Of a DNA stretch of 53,905 bases, positions 34,701-41,654 are shown in pieces. Position numbers and translations under genes: made by a program. The stretch is taken from assembly GCF_000308695.1 (NCBI RefSeq), contig NZ_BAGG01000258.1, positions 1 to 53,905 of the forward strand, in the 5' to 3' direction. The notes beneath the pieces are model-generated. The model was not told where the DNA came from. It saw nothing but the letters and a program-made list of their open reading frames with translations, and searched no databases. This DNA is from Nocardia takedensis NBRC 100417 (GTDB taxonomy: Bacteria; Actinomycetota; Actinomycetes; Mycobacteriales; Mycobacteriaceae). Within the stretch, counting starts at the first letter, position 1, and each line of letters starts with the position of its first letter.

Positions 34701-34771
34701 CCACACTCGACCCCACGGGATTGAACCAGCCCGATCCCAGCGATTCGCCAGAGCCCGACCTCGGATTGTGA
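28721..34771 (+). CDS. MobF-family conjugative relaxase-helicase (TrwC/TraA type), 2016 aa
   Basis: The protein starts MTATIHKVVAGNGYQYY, the usual MobF opening. Tyrosines near residues 14-17 may be nicking residues. GFDITFSPVKSVSALW (about 195) and the histidine triad FHRDARSGDPDLHTH (about 265-280) complete the TrwC relaxase domain. A RecD-like SF1 helicase follows: Walker A APAGTGKTT (K620), Walker B VIVDEHVK (about 703), DSAQGIT (about 935) and YVAMTRG (about 960). The C-terminal 900 residues are an extension with a four-Cys ribbon (C1674, C1677, C1699, C1702) and coiled coils. It nicks oriT, stays on the 5' end and unwinds the transferred strand. ATG 28721 is preferred over GTG 28706 by alignment; the ribosome site (GATGGA) is weak, perhaps to limit expression. 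Confidence 0.93.
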   Translation: MTATIHKVVAGNGYQYYLRNIAANDVDSRGRSALSDYYSAHGESPGVWSGSGLASLGIDVGAEVTESQVKSLFGVGRHPDAEQIEDTVFHYASARGATPKQASDAADKASRLGNPFRVYAPNSDYRKRCGQAYAEHNIAHDRPADAPLSEADRTRIRTHVAFDMFTDEYSRPPLNARELSGWIAKNSRPPTTAVAGFDITFSPVKSVSALWAVAPRSVSAKIEAAHNAAVADALGWLESHGIYTRLGRNGVRQVDVEGIVAACFFHRDARSGDPDLHTHVLIANRCRTADGRWRTLDGAALYRVVVTVSEIYNTRLEHHCERLVGVEFAERAGTDPSKRPIREIVGIPLRLIEAWSRRESAIRARTGELSALFQQAHGREPTPIEIRDLAQQATLETRPAKHLLRSLAEQRRAWREQAIAVLGGREALAAMVSVALNPVRAPRVTATREWITRTADRVLETVAEQRSTWRSANVRAEIERQIRGKIHGSQWQQISEAVLEAALDPARSIPMGDPDITAEPELAVVPDALRRRDQSSSYTPAGAQIYTSTRILAAEDALIALSVQPGARVVAPEVVAAAIRGYDAAHPDQRLNAGQRSVIEGFARSGMRVHTANAPAGTGKTTGMAVLTAAWNTSGGTVLGLAPTAKAAAVLGESIDARCETVDQLLTVIDLHTPDPHNSTPDRGHPPPLPQWVLDITGDTLVIVDEHVKIGTLKRLNLLRFLADRGATIRCLGDDRQLPAIEAGGVDADMTAAAPEQTLTLTHVVRFASTAEASASLMLREGDPAALGWYLDNDRIHGGHTGSTHDDAYTAWAADHAAGRDAIMLAANHDTVTALNERARADRLLREGGLDGPEVVLGDRTAASVGDTIRTRQNAKKLRFGAHDWVRNGYVWTVTAVHSDGSITARHHSKTGATVRLPAEYVAQNVRLGYAATIDSAQGITADTCHVALTGGESREQLYVAMTRGIHANHAYIPSALSGDEGSDFTESAAFPRTAVENLVRVLGRDGAQKSAHTQLRDALDPHRRIGRALDIYLDALGLAAEHTLGEPALARVDAAAERLHPGLPDAPAYPTLRQHLATLAVSGIDPVHALRAAIAERELDTAADPAAVLDWRLDPSGAHSTGTGPLPWTPAIPAGVDTSTTQVDARARILGDLAAQIRVATEEWTPLSAPVWARPLLGATPVLLADLAVWRASLHVADIDIRPTGPRRYPVRERDHQDLLDDRVTAALGDPRRPVNRWAETVSGIEPRILVDPYWPAIAERVDLAARAGIDITARLHTAAAIRPLPDEMPAAALWARLELDASALDARDHNLRPDWITDLTDILGPDTAERVVDDPAWPRVVAVLERATSTQWAPRQLLATAYELLLAATPDDGGGLRPDQIAAALAWRIDALLHHTPSTPPTVNGAPMSENTTRPANSAAPAREHPPDPEPPRSPQPALVASTPVDINASGFDPELAAIAQLYRDGRVRAAVYRFRQFEHQLTDEQRWVLGAVTDTLYRYAYPVATARLRDAGQRFPQHRALIDACTPATDPGVHDDRPDRTPPPPGFERARRHRAARDHDTRVDRDLVRDPLPDPQVRARRHEQDYHDTRAGTDDQPWARPDAHEVRGLTDDPALPDSQLPPLPKHAAPTPREADLADRSYRRDEAKDPTPAAYSLDYDKAATHRTRGLECVACSIERRPQDATPIPPRRADDGLCGECRDNGEAGIPDHDPSRHMTARADHLAAGKPLPAVHAILRRDWKAVTDPERRAQIEAWIRAHPAPNGDIDHQPPVTDPLFALSDTELGVRLDELHQQLALTDTYAVAFAPAPPEQSDTVDIAELLRRHRDAQTAIHAALDAEQHLHEATRALHATRSELATHREGLDTTPTYKRHVRHVLRTRIDELVRQQAAHERARTRARGDAREAHRDAVNHAGTPDKWDEVLNTSAEDIRARDSRAHPRDATPDATAERFAAETRSEIDRVYAERQRRAELSPAQTRHEQALRLTDDPHTTLDPTGLNQPDPSDSPEPDLGL

Positions 34772-34886
34772 GCTCGGCTTCCGGACGGGTGGTCCTGCCT
34801 CGTCGTCGTTTCGGCCCGCCGTCTCGTGCGGGTCGGTGACAGTGTGGTCCTTCGTCGACGGTGACGCGCCGCGCGGCCGGTAGGGC

Positions 34887-35288
34887 CTACAGCCGCTGTT
34901 GCGTGGTAGCCCCTCGGTCGAACTCGCGGTTGCGCACTGCGGTGGCGAAGGCGAGGTATTCGGCGGCGTCGAAGAACAACGTTGCCGTTCCGGCGCTGCT
35001 CGCGTACCCGTCGGCGGCGGTGAACAGGTAGCCGTCGCCGCTGGTGCGGGTGATCGTAAGCGGGATCCGGACCGGATCGCCGGTACGGATCGCGTGTTGG
35101 ATCGCCTCGAATTGGTCGTGGTCGAAGCTCAAGCACTCATCGAGAGGGACTTCGTGGTCACCGGTGTCGGCGAGTTTGTCGTCCCACATGATGGTGCGGG
35201 TGGTGTCGCGGTAGATCATGACGCATGCCTGTTGGGGTGAGCTGGCGGCGGCCTTGCGGAATTGACTCACGGTCGGTGTCGGCAGCAC
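34887..35288 (-). CDS. DUF397-like protein, apparently two tandem copies, 133 aa
   Basis: GTG 35288 follows GAAAGGAAA on the minus strand; a longer frame has no site. Two similar halves can be seen. Each runs from a strand with an Asp pair to a helix ending in a Gly/Glu-Asp: LSFDHDQFEAIQHAIRTGD (near residue 55) and LFFDAAEYLAFATAVRNREFD (C-terminus). This is the L-F--xEWxAF-xGVxxGEFD pattern of DUF397. DUF397 genes of actinomycetes sit beside DUF5753 regulators in WhiJ/AbaA-type loci and are thought to form regulator pairs. Here it is the last gene of a minus-strand operon with such a regulator. The family call is moderate. Confidence 0.6.
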   Translation of the reverse strand: MLPTPTVSQFRKAAASSPQQACVMIYRDTTRTIMWDDKLADTGDHEVPLDECLSFDHDQFEAIQHAIRTGDPVRIPLTITRTSGDGYLFTAADGYASSAGTATLFFDAAEYLAFATAVRNREFDRGATTQQRL

Positions 35289-35349
35289 GGGGTGTTTCCT
35301 TTCGAGCGCGCGGAACCGTCGGGTTGTCCGGTTCTCGCACCAGTCCACG

Positions 35350-36174
35350 TTACGAGAGAGTGCCGATAGCGGCGAAGTTGCAGCGGCGTGCGTCATCGTC
35401 GCTGTCGATATCGGTGTCGGGGTGCCAGTCGGTGGCGTAGGTGATGCCGGGTTCGGTCAGTGTCCATCCGTCGAAGAAGCTGGCGAATTGTTGGCGGGTT
35501 CGCAGGGTGACGGGGGTACTCGCGTCGGCGAACACCGAGGCACCGGCGGCGACCTGGGTCCTGATCTGGGGTCCTGCGTCTTCGAGAGAGACGTGGGTCA
35601 TCGCGATCTGGCTGCCGGGCGGCATCGCGTGGCGGAGTTGGACCAGGAGTGCGGCGGGGTCGTCTTCGTCGGTGATCCAGGGCAGCACCGATATCAGCAG
35701 CAGTCCGATCGGCTGGGTGAAGTCGAGCAGTCTGCGCGTGTCGGGGTGTTCGAGGATGCGCGGGGGTTGGCGCAGGTCGGCGTCGATCATGGCGGTCGTG
35801 TCGAGGAGCTGGTGTTCGGTGAGCAGGTCGCGGGCGCGGTTGATGGCTTCTTCGTCGTTGTCGACGTAGACGACGTGGGGGTCGGTGATGAGTTCGCGGG
35901 CGACTTGGTGGGTGTTGCCCCCGGCGGGCAGTCCCGATCCGATGTCGAGGAATTGCCGGATGCCGTGGTCGGCCATGTGCCGCACGGCGCGGCCGAGGAA
36001 GGCGCGGTTGTGCCGGGCCCATTTCGGGTAGAAGGGGATCGCGGTGTAGAGCTGTTCGATGAAGGGCAGGTCGGCTTCGTAGATGACCTCGCCGGTGATC
36101 ATGTGCAGGTAGATGCGCGCCGAGCTCGGCTTGGCGGTGTCGAGATGGCGGGGTTCGAAGTCGGGTTCGGACAT
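35350..36174 (-). CDS. PF04672 (DUF574) SAM-dependent methyltransferase, 274 aa
   Basis: WARHNRAFLGRAVRHMADHGIRQ, then FLDIGSGLP (SAM motif I, near residue 77) and VVYVDNDEEAINRARDLL, are hallmarks of this actinomycete-specific family. The N-terminal SARIYLHMITGE replaces the usual ARVYDYLLGGK. The target substrate is unknown; the family is abundant in Streptomyces and Nocardia near DUF397/DUF5753 regulators. It lies 38 bases after the XRE gene and 61 before the DUF397-like gene, in one operon. A second family member is at 43,441. Confidence 0.9.
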   Translation of the reverse strand: MSEPDFEPRHLDTAKPSSARIYLHMITGEVIYEADLPFIEQLYTAIPFYPKWARHNRAFLGRAVRHMADHGIRQFLDIGSGLPAGGNTHQVARELITDPHVVYVDNDEEAINRARDLLTEHQLLDTTAMIDADLRQPPRILEHPDTRRLLDFTQPIGLLLISVLPWITDEDDPAALLVQLRHAMPPGSQIAMTHVSLEDAGPQIRTQVAAGASVFADASTPVTLRTRQQFASFFDGWTLTEPGITYATDWHPDTDIDSDDDARRCNFAAIGTLS

Positions 36175-36212
36175 CGACGGATTTCCTGTTCGGTTGTGCT
36201 CGCGCGCAGTGG

Positions 36213-37109
36213 CTATCGCGTGACGGTGGGCCGGTTGCGCAGTCCGCGCAGCAGGTGGTGCATGAATTGCCGCGAATCGGCGGGGCTGAGCGCGGTCATG
36301 GTGAGACGGGTGAAGATCGTGTCGCGGATGGCGACCGCGGGTTTGTCATCGATGTAGCGGATCTCGCCCTGCGCTTCGACCACCGCCATCTCGAGATCGC
36401 CAGCGGCGCCCGGGGAGGGGACGCGGACCAGGATGTAGCGGTCCTCCATGCCCGCGCCGGGGGCTTGGTGGGTGAAGGGCATGACCTGGAGCTGGATGTT
36501 GGGTCGCCCGGATAGTTCGATGAGGTGGCCGATCTGGTCGGCCATCACCTGATCGTTGCCGTAGGTGCGGCGCAGGCAGGACTCGGACAGGATCGCGTGG
36601 AACTCCGGTGCCGGGCGGGCGAACAGGATCTGCTGACGCGCGGTGCGGGATTGGACATAGTCCTCGACGGTGATGGCGTCGGGGTCGTGGTCGTCGGGTG
36701 CGAATGGTTGGTGCAGCGCGCGGATGTAGTCGGGATGCTGGAGCAGGCCGGGGATGATCTCGGCGGCCGTTTCGCGCAGGCGATCGGCCACGGCTTCCAG
36801 ATCGACCAGCAGTCGTAGTTCCTCGATGTAGGCACGCCGGTACCCCGAAGTCCAGTACCCGCGACGATGATTGTCCTCGCGCAGCTCCAGCAGCATCTGG
36901 AGATAGCGTTCATCGCCGATACCCAGTTCGCCGACCAGCTTCTTCAGCGCGTCGGCGGTGAGATTTCCGGTTCCCGCGATCGCGGCGGCGATCCGCGACT
37001 GGCCGACACCGACGATGCGCCCCGCGTCGGCCTGCGTGACACGCCCCCGTCGCAGCAGGTCATCGATTTCGCGTCCGAGCAGCACTTTCCGCGCGGTCCT
37101 CGTCGCCAT
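36213..37109 (-). CDS. XRE-family regulator with DUF5753 domain
   Basis: Residues about 5-60 form a helix-turn-helix (EIDDLLRRGRVTQADAGRIV, GVGQSRIAAA). The DUF5753 domain (about 100-290) shows IPGLLQHPDYIRAL, RQQILFARPAPEFHAILSES, YGNDQVMADQIGHLIELS, LQVMPF and the acidic C-terminal VVEAQGEIRYID. These proteins are Scr1/WhiJ-like regulators of development, antibiotic or element genes. Length (298 aa) is normal. GGGAG precedes the ATG at 37109. It heads a three-gene operon, divergent from the XRE-TPR regulator, with a palindromic operator between them. Confidence 0.92.
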   Translation of the reverse strand: MATRTARKVLLGREIDDLLRRGRVTQADAGRIVGVGQSRIAAAIAGTGNLTADALKKLVGELGIGDERYLQMLLELREDNHRRGYWTSGYRRAYIEELRLLVDLEAVADRLRETAAEIIPGLLQHPDYIRALHQPFAPDDHDPDAITVEDYVQSRTARQQILFARPAPEFHAILSESCLRRTYGNDQVMADQIGHLIELSGRPNIQLQVMPFTHQAPGAGMEDRYILVRVPSPGAAGDLEMAVVEAQGEIRYIDDKPAVAIRDTIFTRLTMTALSPADSRQFMHHLLRGLRNRPTVTR

Positions 37110-37162
37110 GCACTCCCACCGTCATCTCATCGCCCGATCGGACTCTTCCCACCCATAGAGGT

Positions 37163-37196
37163 GATTATCAGGTTAGATTATCAGTAAAGATAATCT
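37163..37196. promoter_or_regulatory. operator array: three GATTATC half-sites at 13-nt spacing
   Basis: GATTATC occurs at 37163-37169 and 37176-37182, and its inverse GATAATC at 37189-37195, each 13 nt apart. The last two extend to AGATTATC/GATAATCT, an 8-bp perfect inverted repeat with a 6-nt spacer. It lies in the A/T-rich gap between divergent regulator genes, 54 bases before the minus-strand ATG. It is the likely binding site of the DUF5753 regulator or its divergent partner, and probably overlaps their promoters. Confidence 0.75.
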
Positions 37197-37324
37197 GTCC
37201 GAGATAGGACGCTTCGGTCGTCGATGTCCGGCAGGACATCGACGCGCGGAGCGAATGTGGACGCCGGATCGGCGCGTACGGCGTCAGGGCCAGCAGGTGG
37301 TGTCCAGAGGTAAAGGGGTAACCG

Positions 37325-38812
37325 GTGGAGCCGACGACGTTGCGCGAACCCACCGCCGAGTTCACCGTCGGCGCTGAGCCGAGCCAGCGATCCTGGGGTG
37401 TCCGCCTGCGATCGTTTCGGCTCGATCACCTCCAGATAAGCCGCAAGGATTTCGCCGAGCGCATCAACGCCCGCGCCCGCGAGGAGCGGGTCAACGTCGC
37501 GTGTTCCGAGCGTCATGTCGCACGGTGGGAAGACGGCGACGTCCGGACCCCGAGCGCAGTGTATCGACGTCTGCTGGCCGCGATCGGCGCGCCTGTCCCC
37601 CACCACGACCCGAGATCGACACGCCCGCGACCGGCTCCCGATGGCGTGCCCGTGCGGGCGTCGGTGTCACGGTCCGTCGGGCCGGGTGTGCCCGATGTAT
37701 CCGAGCCGCTGCGGCGCGCGCCTGAAGCGACGTTGCTGGAGGCCGTCGCCGCTACGGTCGTCGGCTCCTCCTCCGCGCTGCTCCCGTGGCTCCCGCGACT
37801 CGATCAGGCAGGGGCACCGGATCGCATTCGCGGCGACAGGCGGGCCGCCGACGCCGGTGGCGTGCGGGCGGCCACAGCGCATTTGCGGTCTCTGGATCAA
37901 CAGCGTGGTGGCTCCGCGGTCACCGATTCGGCCACCGCGTTGCTGGGTTCGATACCGAATCTGGCGACACTACGCCACGACGAGACCGCCGATCAGGCGG
38001 TTCTGGTCGCTGCTGCCGACCTGGCCCGATTGATCGGCTGGGCGTTCCACGACGCGGGAGATCAGTATCGCGCGCGCCAGTTCGCCACCCTGGCATTGAG
38101 TTTCGCGCGGCGGGCCGGCGCGGACAGTCTGGCCGCGTCCATCCTGTACGTGCTGGGCCGCATCGAGGTTATCGAACGCGACCCGCGCACCGCGCTGCGC
38201 ATGTTCCAGCTCGGGCAACTGCCCGCGCGCGACGCCGCCGACAGCGGCGAATCGGCTCGCCTATACGCCAACGAGGCATGGGCACACGCCATGCTCGGCG
38301 ACCGCAACCGCATGCACTTCGCCTTGACATGCGCCGAAGACGAAATGGGCCGTGTCGGCGATATCGTCGCGCCCTGGACTCGCGTGTTCTTCACACCGGG
38401 CGAATACACCGGCATCCAGGCCGTGATCTACAACGAATACGCCACCACCGCGCCCCACCCGGTCGCCGACCGCTACAGTCTCGCCGCCCTCGACAGCGCC
38501 CGTGCGTCCCTGCGCGCCGCCGCGCCGGGACGGCCCGCCCGCAGCATCGTGTTCGACAACATCACCGCCGCCACCGCGTGCTTCCGGCTCGGCGAGATCG
38601 ACTCCGGCCTGTCCTTCGCCACGACCGCGGTCGAGATGTCCGAACAGATCACCAGCGCCCGAGTCGCCGAACGCCTGGAGACCATGCTCCGCGCCGCCAC
38701 CACCGCGACACCACGCAGCGACGTCCGGGACCTATCCCACGCGGTCAGAGCGAGCCAGGTGGCGATCTCGCGCGCATCACACATGACCATGGGCCGTGCC
38801 ACGAGCGCCTAG
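37325..38812 (+). CDS. XRE-type HTH regulator with TPR-like C-terminus (NsdA-like), 495 aa
   Basis: The N-terminal region (about 22-90) is an HTH variant with a long insertion (LRSFRLDHLQISRKDFAERI, then CSERHVARWEDGDVRTPSA, matching RYVxRWERGEVRxP of NsdA-like proteins). A Pro/Arg-rich linker follows, then helical tetratricopeptide-like repeats (FHDAGDQYRARQFATLALSF, DPRTALRMFQLGQLPA, ARLYANEAWAHAMLGD). Relatives repress antibiotic production and sporulation in Streptomyces. GTG 37325 has AAAGGGG upstream. It is transcribed away from the DUF5753 gene and is followed at once by a kinase gene. Confidence in the class is good, in the target low. Confidence 0.82.
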   Translation: MEPTTLREPTAEFTVGAEPSQRSWGVRLRSFRLDHLQISRKDFAERINARAREERVNVACSERHVARWEDGDVRTPSAVYRRLLAAIGAPVPHHDPRSTRPRPAPDGVPVRASVSRSVGPGVPDVSEPLRRAPEATLLEAVAATVVGSSSALLPWLPRLDQAGAPDRIRGDRRAADAGGVRAATAHLRSLDQQRGGSAVTDSATALLGSIPNLATLRHDETADQAVLVAAADLARLIGWAFHDAGDQYRARQFATLALSFARRAGADSLAASILYVLGRIEVIERDPRTALRMFQLGQLPARDAADSGESARLYANEAWAHAMLGDRNRMHFALTCAEDEMGRVGDIVAPWTRVFFTPGEYTGIQAVIYNEYATTAPHPVADRYSLAALDSARASLRAAAPGRPARSIVFDNITAATACFRLGEIDSGLSFATTAVEMSEQITSARVAERLETMLRAATTATPRSDVRDLSHAVRASQVAISRASHMTMGRATSA

Positions 38813-38822
38813 GCTGGAGGGT

Positions 38823-39731
38823 GTGGCGACCGATATCGCGGCCGAGCGCGCCGCCGAGTTGCATCGCATCGTCGAGCTGGCCTGCGCCCGAATCGGATTG
38901 AACTCCCACGGCGCCGAGCTGATCAAATACACCGTCAACGCCGTCTACCGGCTCCCCCGCGAACGCGTCGTCCTGCGCGTCGCCTCCGGCCCGGTCGCGA
39001 TGTCGCGGGGACAGCGCGTGGTCACCATGGCCCGCTGGCTGCACGCCCGCGACGCCCCGATCGCGACCTTGCTCGACGCCGATCAACCACTGACCGTCGA
39101 CGGCGACTACACGGTGACGTTCTGGCACGAACTCGGCCGGCGAACCGACTGGACCGCAGACGATCTGGCATCGCCGCTGCACCGACTCCACGCCCTCGAC
39201 CTCGACTCGGCCGACCACGCCGTCCTGCCGACCTGGGACCCGTTCACCACCGCACGCGACCGCCTCGCCCACGCCGACACCACTGTCCTGGCCCCCGCTG
39301 ACGCCCGCTGGCTGGGCGAGCAATGGGACAGCGCCGAACAGGCGTTCCGTCACGTCCAGGACCAGTTGCCGACCGGCATCATCCACGGCGACCCCCACAC
39401 CGGAAACCTGCTGCACCGACACGACGACACGGTGCTCTGCGACCTCGACGAGACCGGGATCGGTCCCCTCGCCTACGATCTCGTCCCCCAAGCCGTCGGA
39501 GCGACACGGTTCGGTCGCCACGACTTCTACCGCGACTTCGTCCACGCCTACGGCAGCGAGGTCCGCGACGATCCCGCGTGGCCGATCCTGTCCCGTATCC
39601 GCGAACTGATCATGGTCACCAGCGTCCTGCCCGATCTCCAGCACCGCCCCACCGTCGCCGCCCAGCACGCCCACCGCCTGGCCACACTCAGAACAGCCCG
39701 GCACGACATCGCCTGGGATCTCTACATCTGA
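38823..39731 (+). CDS. aminoglycoside phosphotransferase (APH)-fold kinase
   Basis: The catalytic loop IIHGDPHTGNLL (near residue 185) and the metal-binding CDLDETGIGPLAYDL (near residue 203) are the Brenner and DxD-type motifs of PF01636 kinases. The N-terminal lobe shows VVLRVASGPV, which may hold the ATP-binding Lys/Arg strand, though a clear Lys is not seen. Substrates in this family range from aminoglycosides to choline and homoserine; none can be assigned. The start is uncertain: GTG 38823 lies only 2 bases after GGAGG, and GTG 38796 overlaps the previous gene by 17 bases. It is coupled to the XRE-TPR regulator. Confidence 0.82.
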   Translation: MATDIAAERAAELHRIVELACARIGLNSHGAELIKYTVNAVYRLPRERVVLRVASGPVAMSRGQRVVTMARWLHARDAPIATLLDADQPLTVDGDYTVTFWHELGRRTDWTADDLASPLHRLHALDLDSADHAVLPTWDPFTTARDRLAHADTTVLAPADARWLGEQWDSAEQAFRHVQDQLPTGIIHGDPHTGNLLHRHDDTVLCDLDETGIGPLAYDLVPQAVGATRFGRHDFYRDFVHAYGSEVRDDPAWPILSRIRELIMVTSVLPDLQHRPTVAAQHAHRLATLRTARHDIAWDLYI

Positions 39732-40215
39732 TTCCCGCGCGCAGCGGCTGAAAGTCCCTCCGATCCGCGGGACCGGACGACGACCGCAGCAACAAATCGT
39801 CAACGGATCCGACCCGATTCATCACGGCCGGGTGTCCGAATCTGTCATGTCACCGTCGGCGGACGTGCCCGATTGTGCCCGGTGCAATGTCATGGTGCCC
39901 AGCATCCGGCAGCGATTAACTCTGTCTATGACAGCAGATGACGCACTCCGCGCCCCACCACGTCGGCACCGAACCGCATCGACACGGTAAGTCACACACG
40001 CCACGTCGGCGGCAGCCACCTCCGCGCTGCCGAACCCGAGGTTCCCGCAACCGCCTTCCCTGATCGCTTGTTGCCGGAGCCGCACAGCCCCACCGCACGG
40101 CAGCCCGCAGGCACCCGTCGTGCCTGCCCGAACACCTTCGGGTCGCCCGCTGGGGGGTCATCGGTCACTACCGCCCTTCGCCTCTTCGAGGACAAGCGAA
40201 AAGGGGTCACAGGAA
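39732..40215. other. gene-free stretch of 484 bases
   Basis: No ORF here has a ribosome site or recognisable product. The stretch contains CCACGTCGGC twice (39958-39967 and 40001-40010) and A/T-richer patches (for example AGCGATTAACTC near 39911). It ends with CACAGGAAATG leading into the next gene. It is probably the promoter region of the 297-aa gene. No promoter boxes can be named with confidence. Confidence 0.5.
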
Positions 40216-41109
40216 ATGTGGATTGGCTACGCCCGTTCGGACCTGCTGTCCAGACACGACGCCGACGCTTTCGATCGATCCGTGCACGAGTTCGCCGCGC
40301 GCAACGGGTTCGGGGACGGCCGGGTGTACTTCGAACCGCTCGCAGCCGAAAACGTGATCGGTGACCTGCTCACCGAGATCGACCACAGCGTGCCGGTGTT
40401 GAACCGCCTCGAATCACTGGCACGAGGGCGACGGATCGACCTCACCCGGCTCCTCGCACCGCCCCACCGGCGAGCCGATCTGCTCTGGTCGATCCTGTCC
40501 CGAATTCCGGAAGCCACCGACCTGCGGTTGCTGGTGCCCTCCCGACTGCACCTGTCCGACCTCGACCCGTCCGGACGGGCGGCACTGTCGCACCTCACCG
40601 CCCTGCCCACGCTCACCCTGCACTATCTCGACGCAACCCCGCATCGATCGGCTCCGGTCCCAGGGCCGCTCCCCCAGCACGACGCGGTCTCCGACCACGA
40701 CGCGGGCCGCGAACAGGTCGTGGTCGAGTCCCGGGTCGGGGCCATCCCGGCCGCAGCGCAACTCGACGCCGTCGAAGCGCTGACCCGCAACGGGTGGCCC
40801 GAGGCGATCGAACGCGTCGACGCGGTCTATGTCGCCCTCATCGGCGACCGCCACCACCCGCCACGGTCGCTGTGGCTCGAACCCACCCCGCTCCCCGACA
40901 CGGTGATCCGCACGTTGGTCGACACCGCGACCGGCGCGCTGGCCGTCGAACTCGACGAACCGTATCCACGCAGCGATGAGCCCTCCCGCGATCTGGTCGG
41001 CGTGTGCGAGCAGGTGCGCCGCTTGCCCAGCGGCACGCACACCATCACCCGCTGCACCCTCACCGCCCGCGTGAGCACGACCGGCCAGACGGGGGCGAGG
41101 ATGCGATGA
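40216..41109 (+). CDS. hypothetical protein, 297 aa
   Basis: ATG 40216 follows CAGGAA directly; the frame upstream has no site. I do not recognise the family. The opening MWIGYARSDL recalls the GYxR strand of serine recombinases, but the catalytic Ser and Arg pattern and the recombinase domain are absent. The middle (LLRRADLLWSI-type helices, LPTLTLHYLD) and the C-terminus are alpha/beta, with a His pair (GDRHHPPRSLWLEP). It is the first gene of a three-gene chain joined by ATGA overlaps, so its function should be read with the next two genes. Confidence 0.68.
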   Translation: MWIGYARSDLLSRHDADAFDRSVHEFAARNGFGDGRVYFEPLAAENVIGDLLTEIDHSVPVLNRLESLARGRRIDLTRLLAPPHRRADLLWSILSRIPEATDLRLLVPSRLHLSDLDPSGRAALSHLTALPTLTLHYLDATPHRSAPVPGPLPQHDAVSDHDAGREQVVVESRVGAIPAAAQLDAVEALTRNGWPEAIERVDAVYVALIGDRHHPPRSLWLEPTPLPDTVIRTLVDTATGALAVELDEPYPRSDEPSRDLVGVCEQVRRLPSGTHTITRCTLTARVSTTGQTGARMR

Positions 41110-41654
41110 GCACCACGACGCCAGGCAGCGGCCAGCCGTCGATGACCCGACACCATGCCCGCCAGCGTGATCGCGGCACACCGATCGAGAACCTGCTCGA
41201 AGCTCGTGAACTCCACCTCGCGGTGGCCGGACGCCATGTCGAGGGCCCGTCGCCACTGACCAGGTGGGCGCGCGAGCTCGCCGACATCCACGCCAGCCTG
41301 CTCAGCGCGGCGGTGTCCCCGCAACGGCGTCCCGCCGATTACGACGACATCGCCACCCGCGACCAGATGAACGCGGTCATGGCGGCGATCGACGAGTGGG
41401 CGATATTCCACCTGCCACGACCGGTCAACGCCGACCACCACACCCACCCTCTGGGCGAGGTGATCAGCCACTACGCCGAGGTCTTCGCCCGATCCCAATG
41501 GATCCTGCGCCACACCACCAACACCGAGCACCACCACGACGCCGCGCTGCGGATGGCCCAAACCCACCGAGGCTACGCCGATCTGGTCACCGCTATCCGC
41601 ACCCGCCGCGTCCAACTACCGCTGGGCTGGCGAGCAATCCAGGAGCTGCGATGA
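41106..41654 (+). CDS. DUF4254-like helical protein, 182 aa
   Basis: The ATG overlaps the previous stop (ATGA). The helical pattern LTRWARELADIHASLLSAA, MNAVMAAIDEWAIFHLP and HTHPLGEVISHYAEVFA resembles Nocardia proteins of the DUF4254 group, in which YELAxLH, IDRWV and HTHTVGxVVDRLA follow one another. The function is unknown. The next gene has a related layout, so the two are probably ancient paralogues. Family confidence is limited. Confidence 0.62.
   Translation: MSTTTPGSGQPSMTRHHARQRDRGTPIENLLEARELHLAVAGRHVEGPSPLTRWARELADIHASLLSAAVSPQRRPADYDDIATRDQMNAVMAAIDEWAIFHLPRPVNADHHTHPLGEVISHYAEVFARSQWILRHTTNTEHHHDAALRMAQTHRGYADLVTAIRTRRVQLPLGWRAIQELR

Noticed and set aside
37325..38812. Ortholog of Streptomyces NsdA
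   Set aside because: The HTH style and TPR tail agree, but the linker and overall similarity do not justify a gene name.
38823..39731. Aminoglycoside resistance gene
   Set aside because: Only the general APH kinase motifs are present. Many family members act on metabolites, and the neighbour is a developmental-type regulator.
39732..40215. Short ORFs in the gene-free stretch
   Set aside because: None has a ribosome site or coherent composition, and frames on both strands are equally open, as expected for GC-rich DNA.
40216..41109. Serine recombinase suggested by the opening WIGYARSDL
   Set aside because: The catalytic Ser and Arg pattern and the recombinase domain are missing. Only the first strand looks similar.
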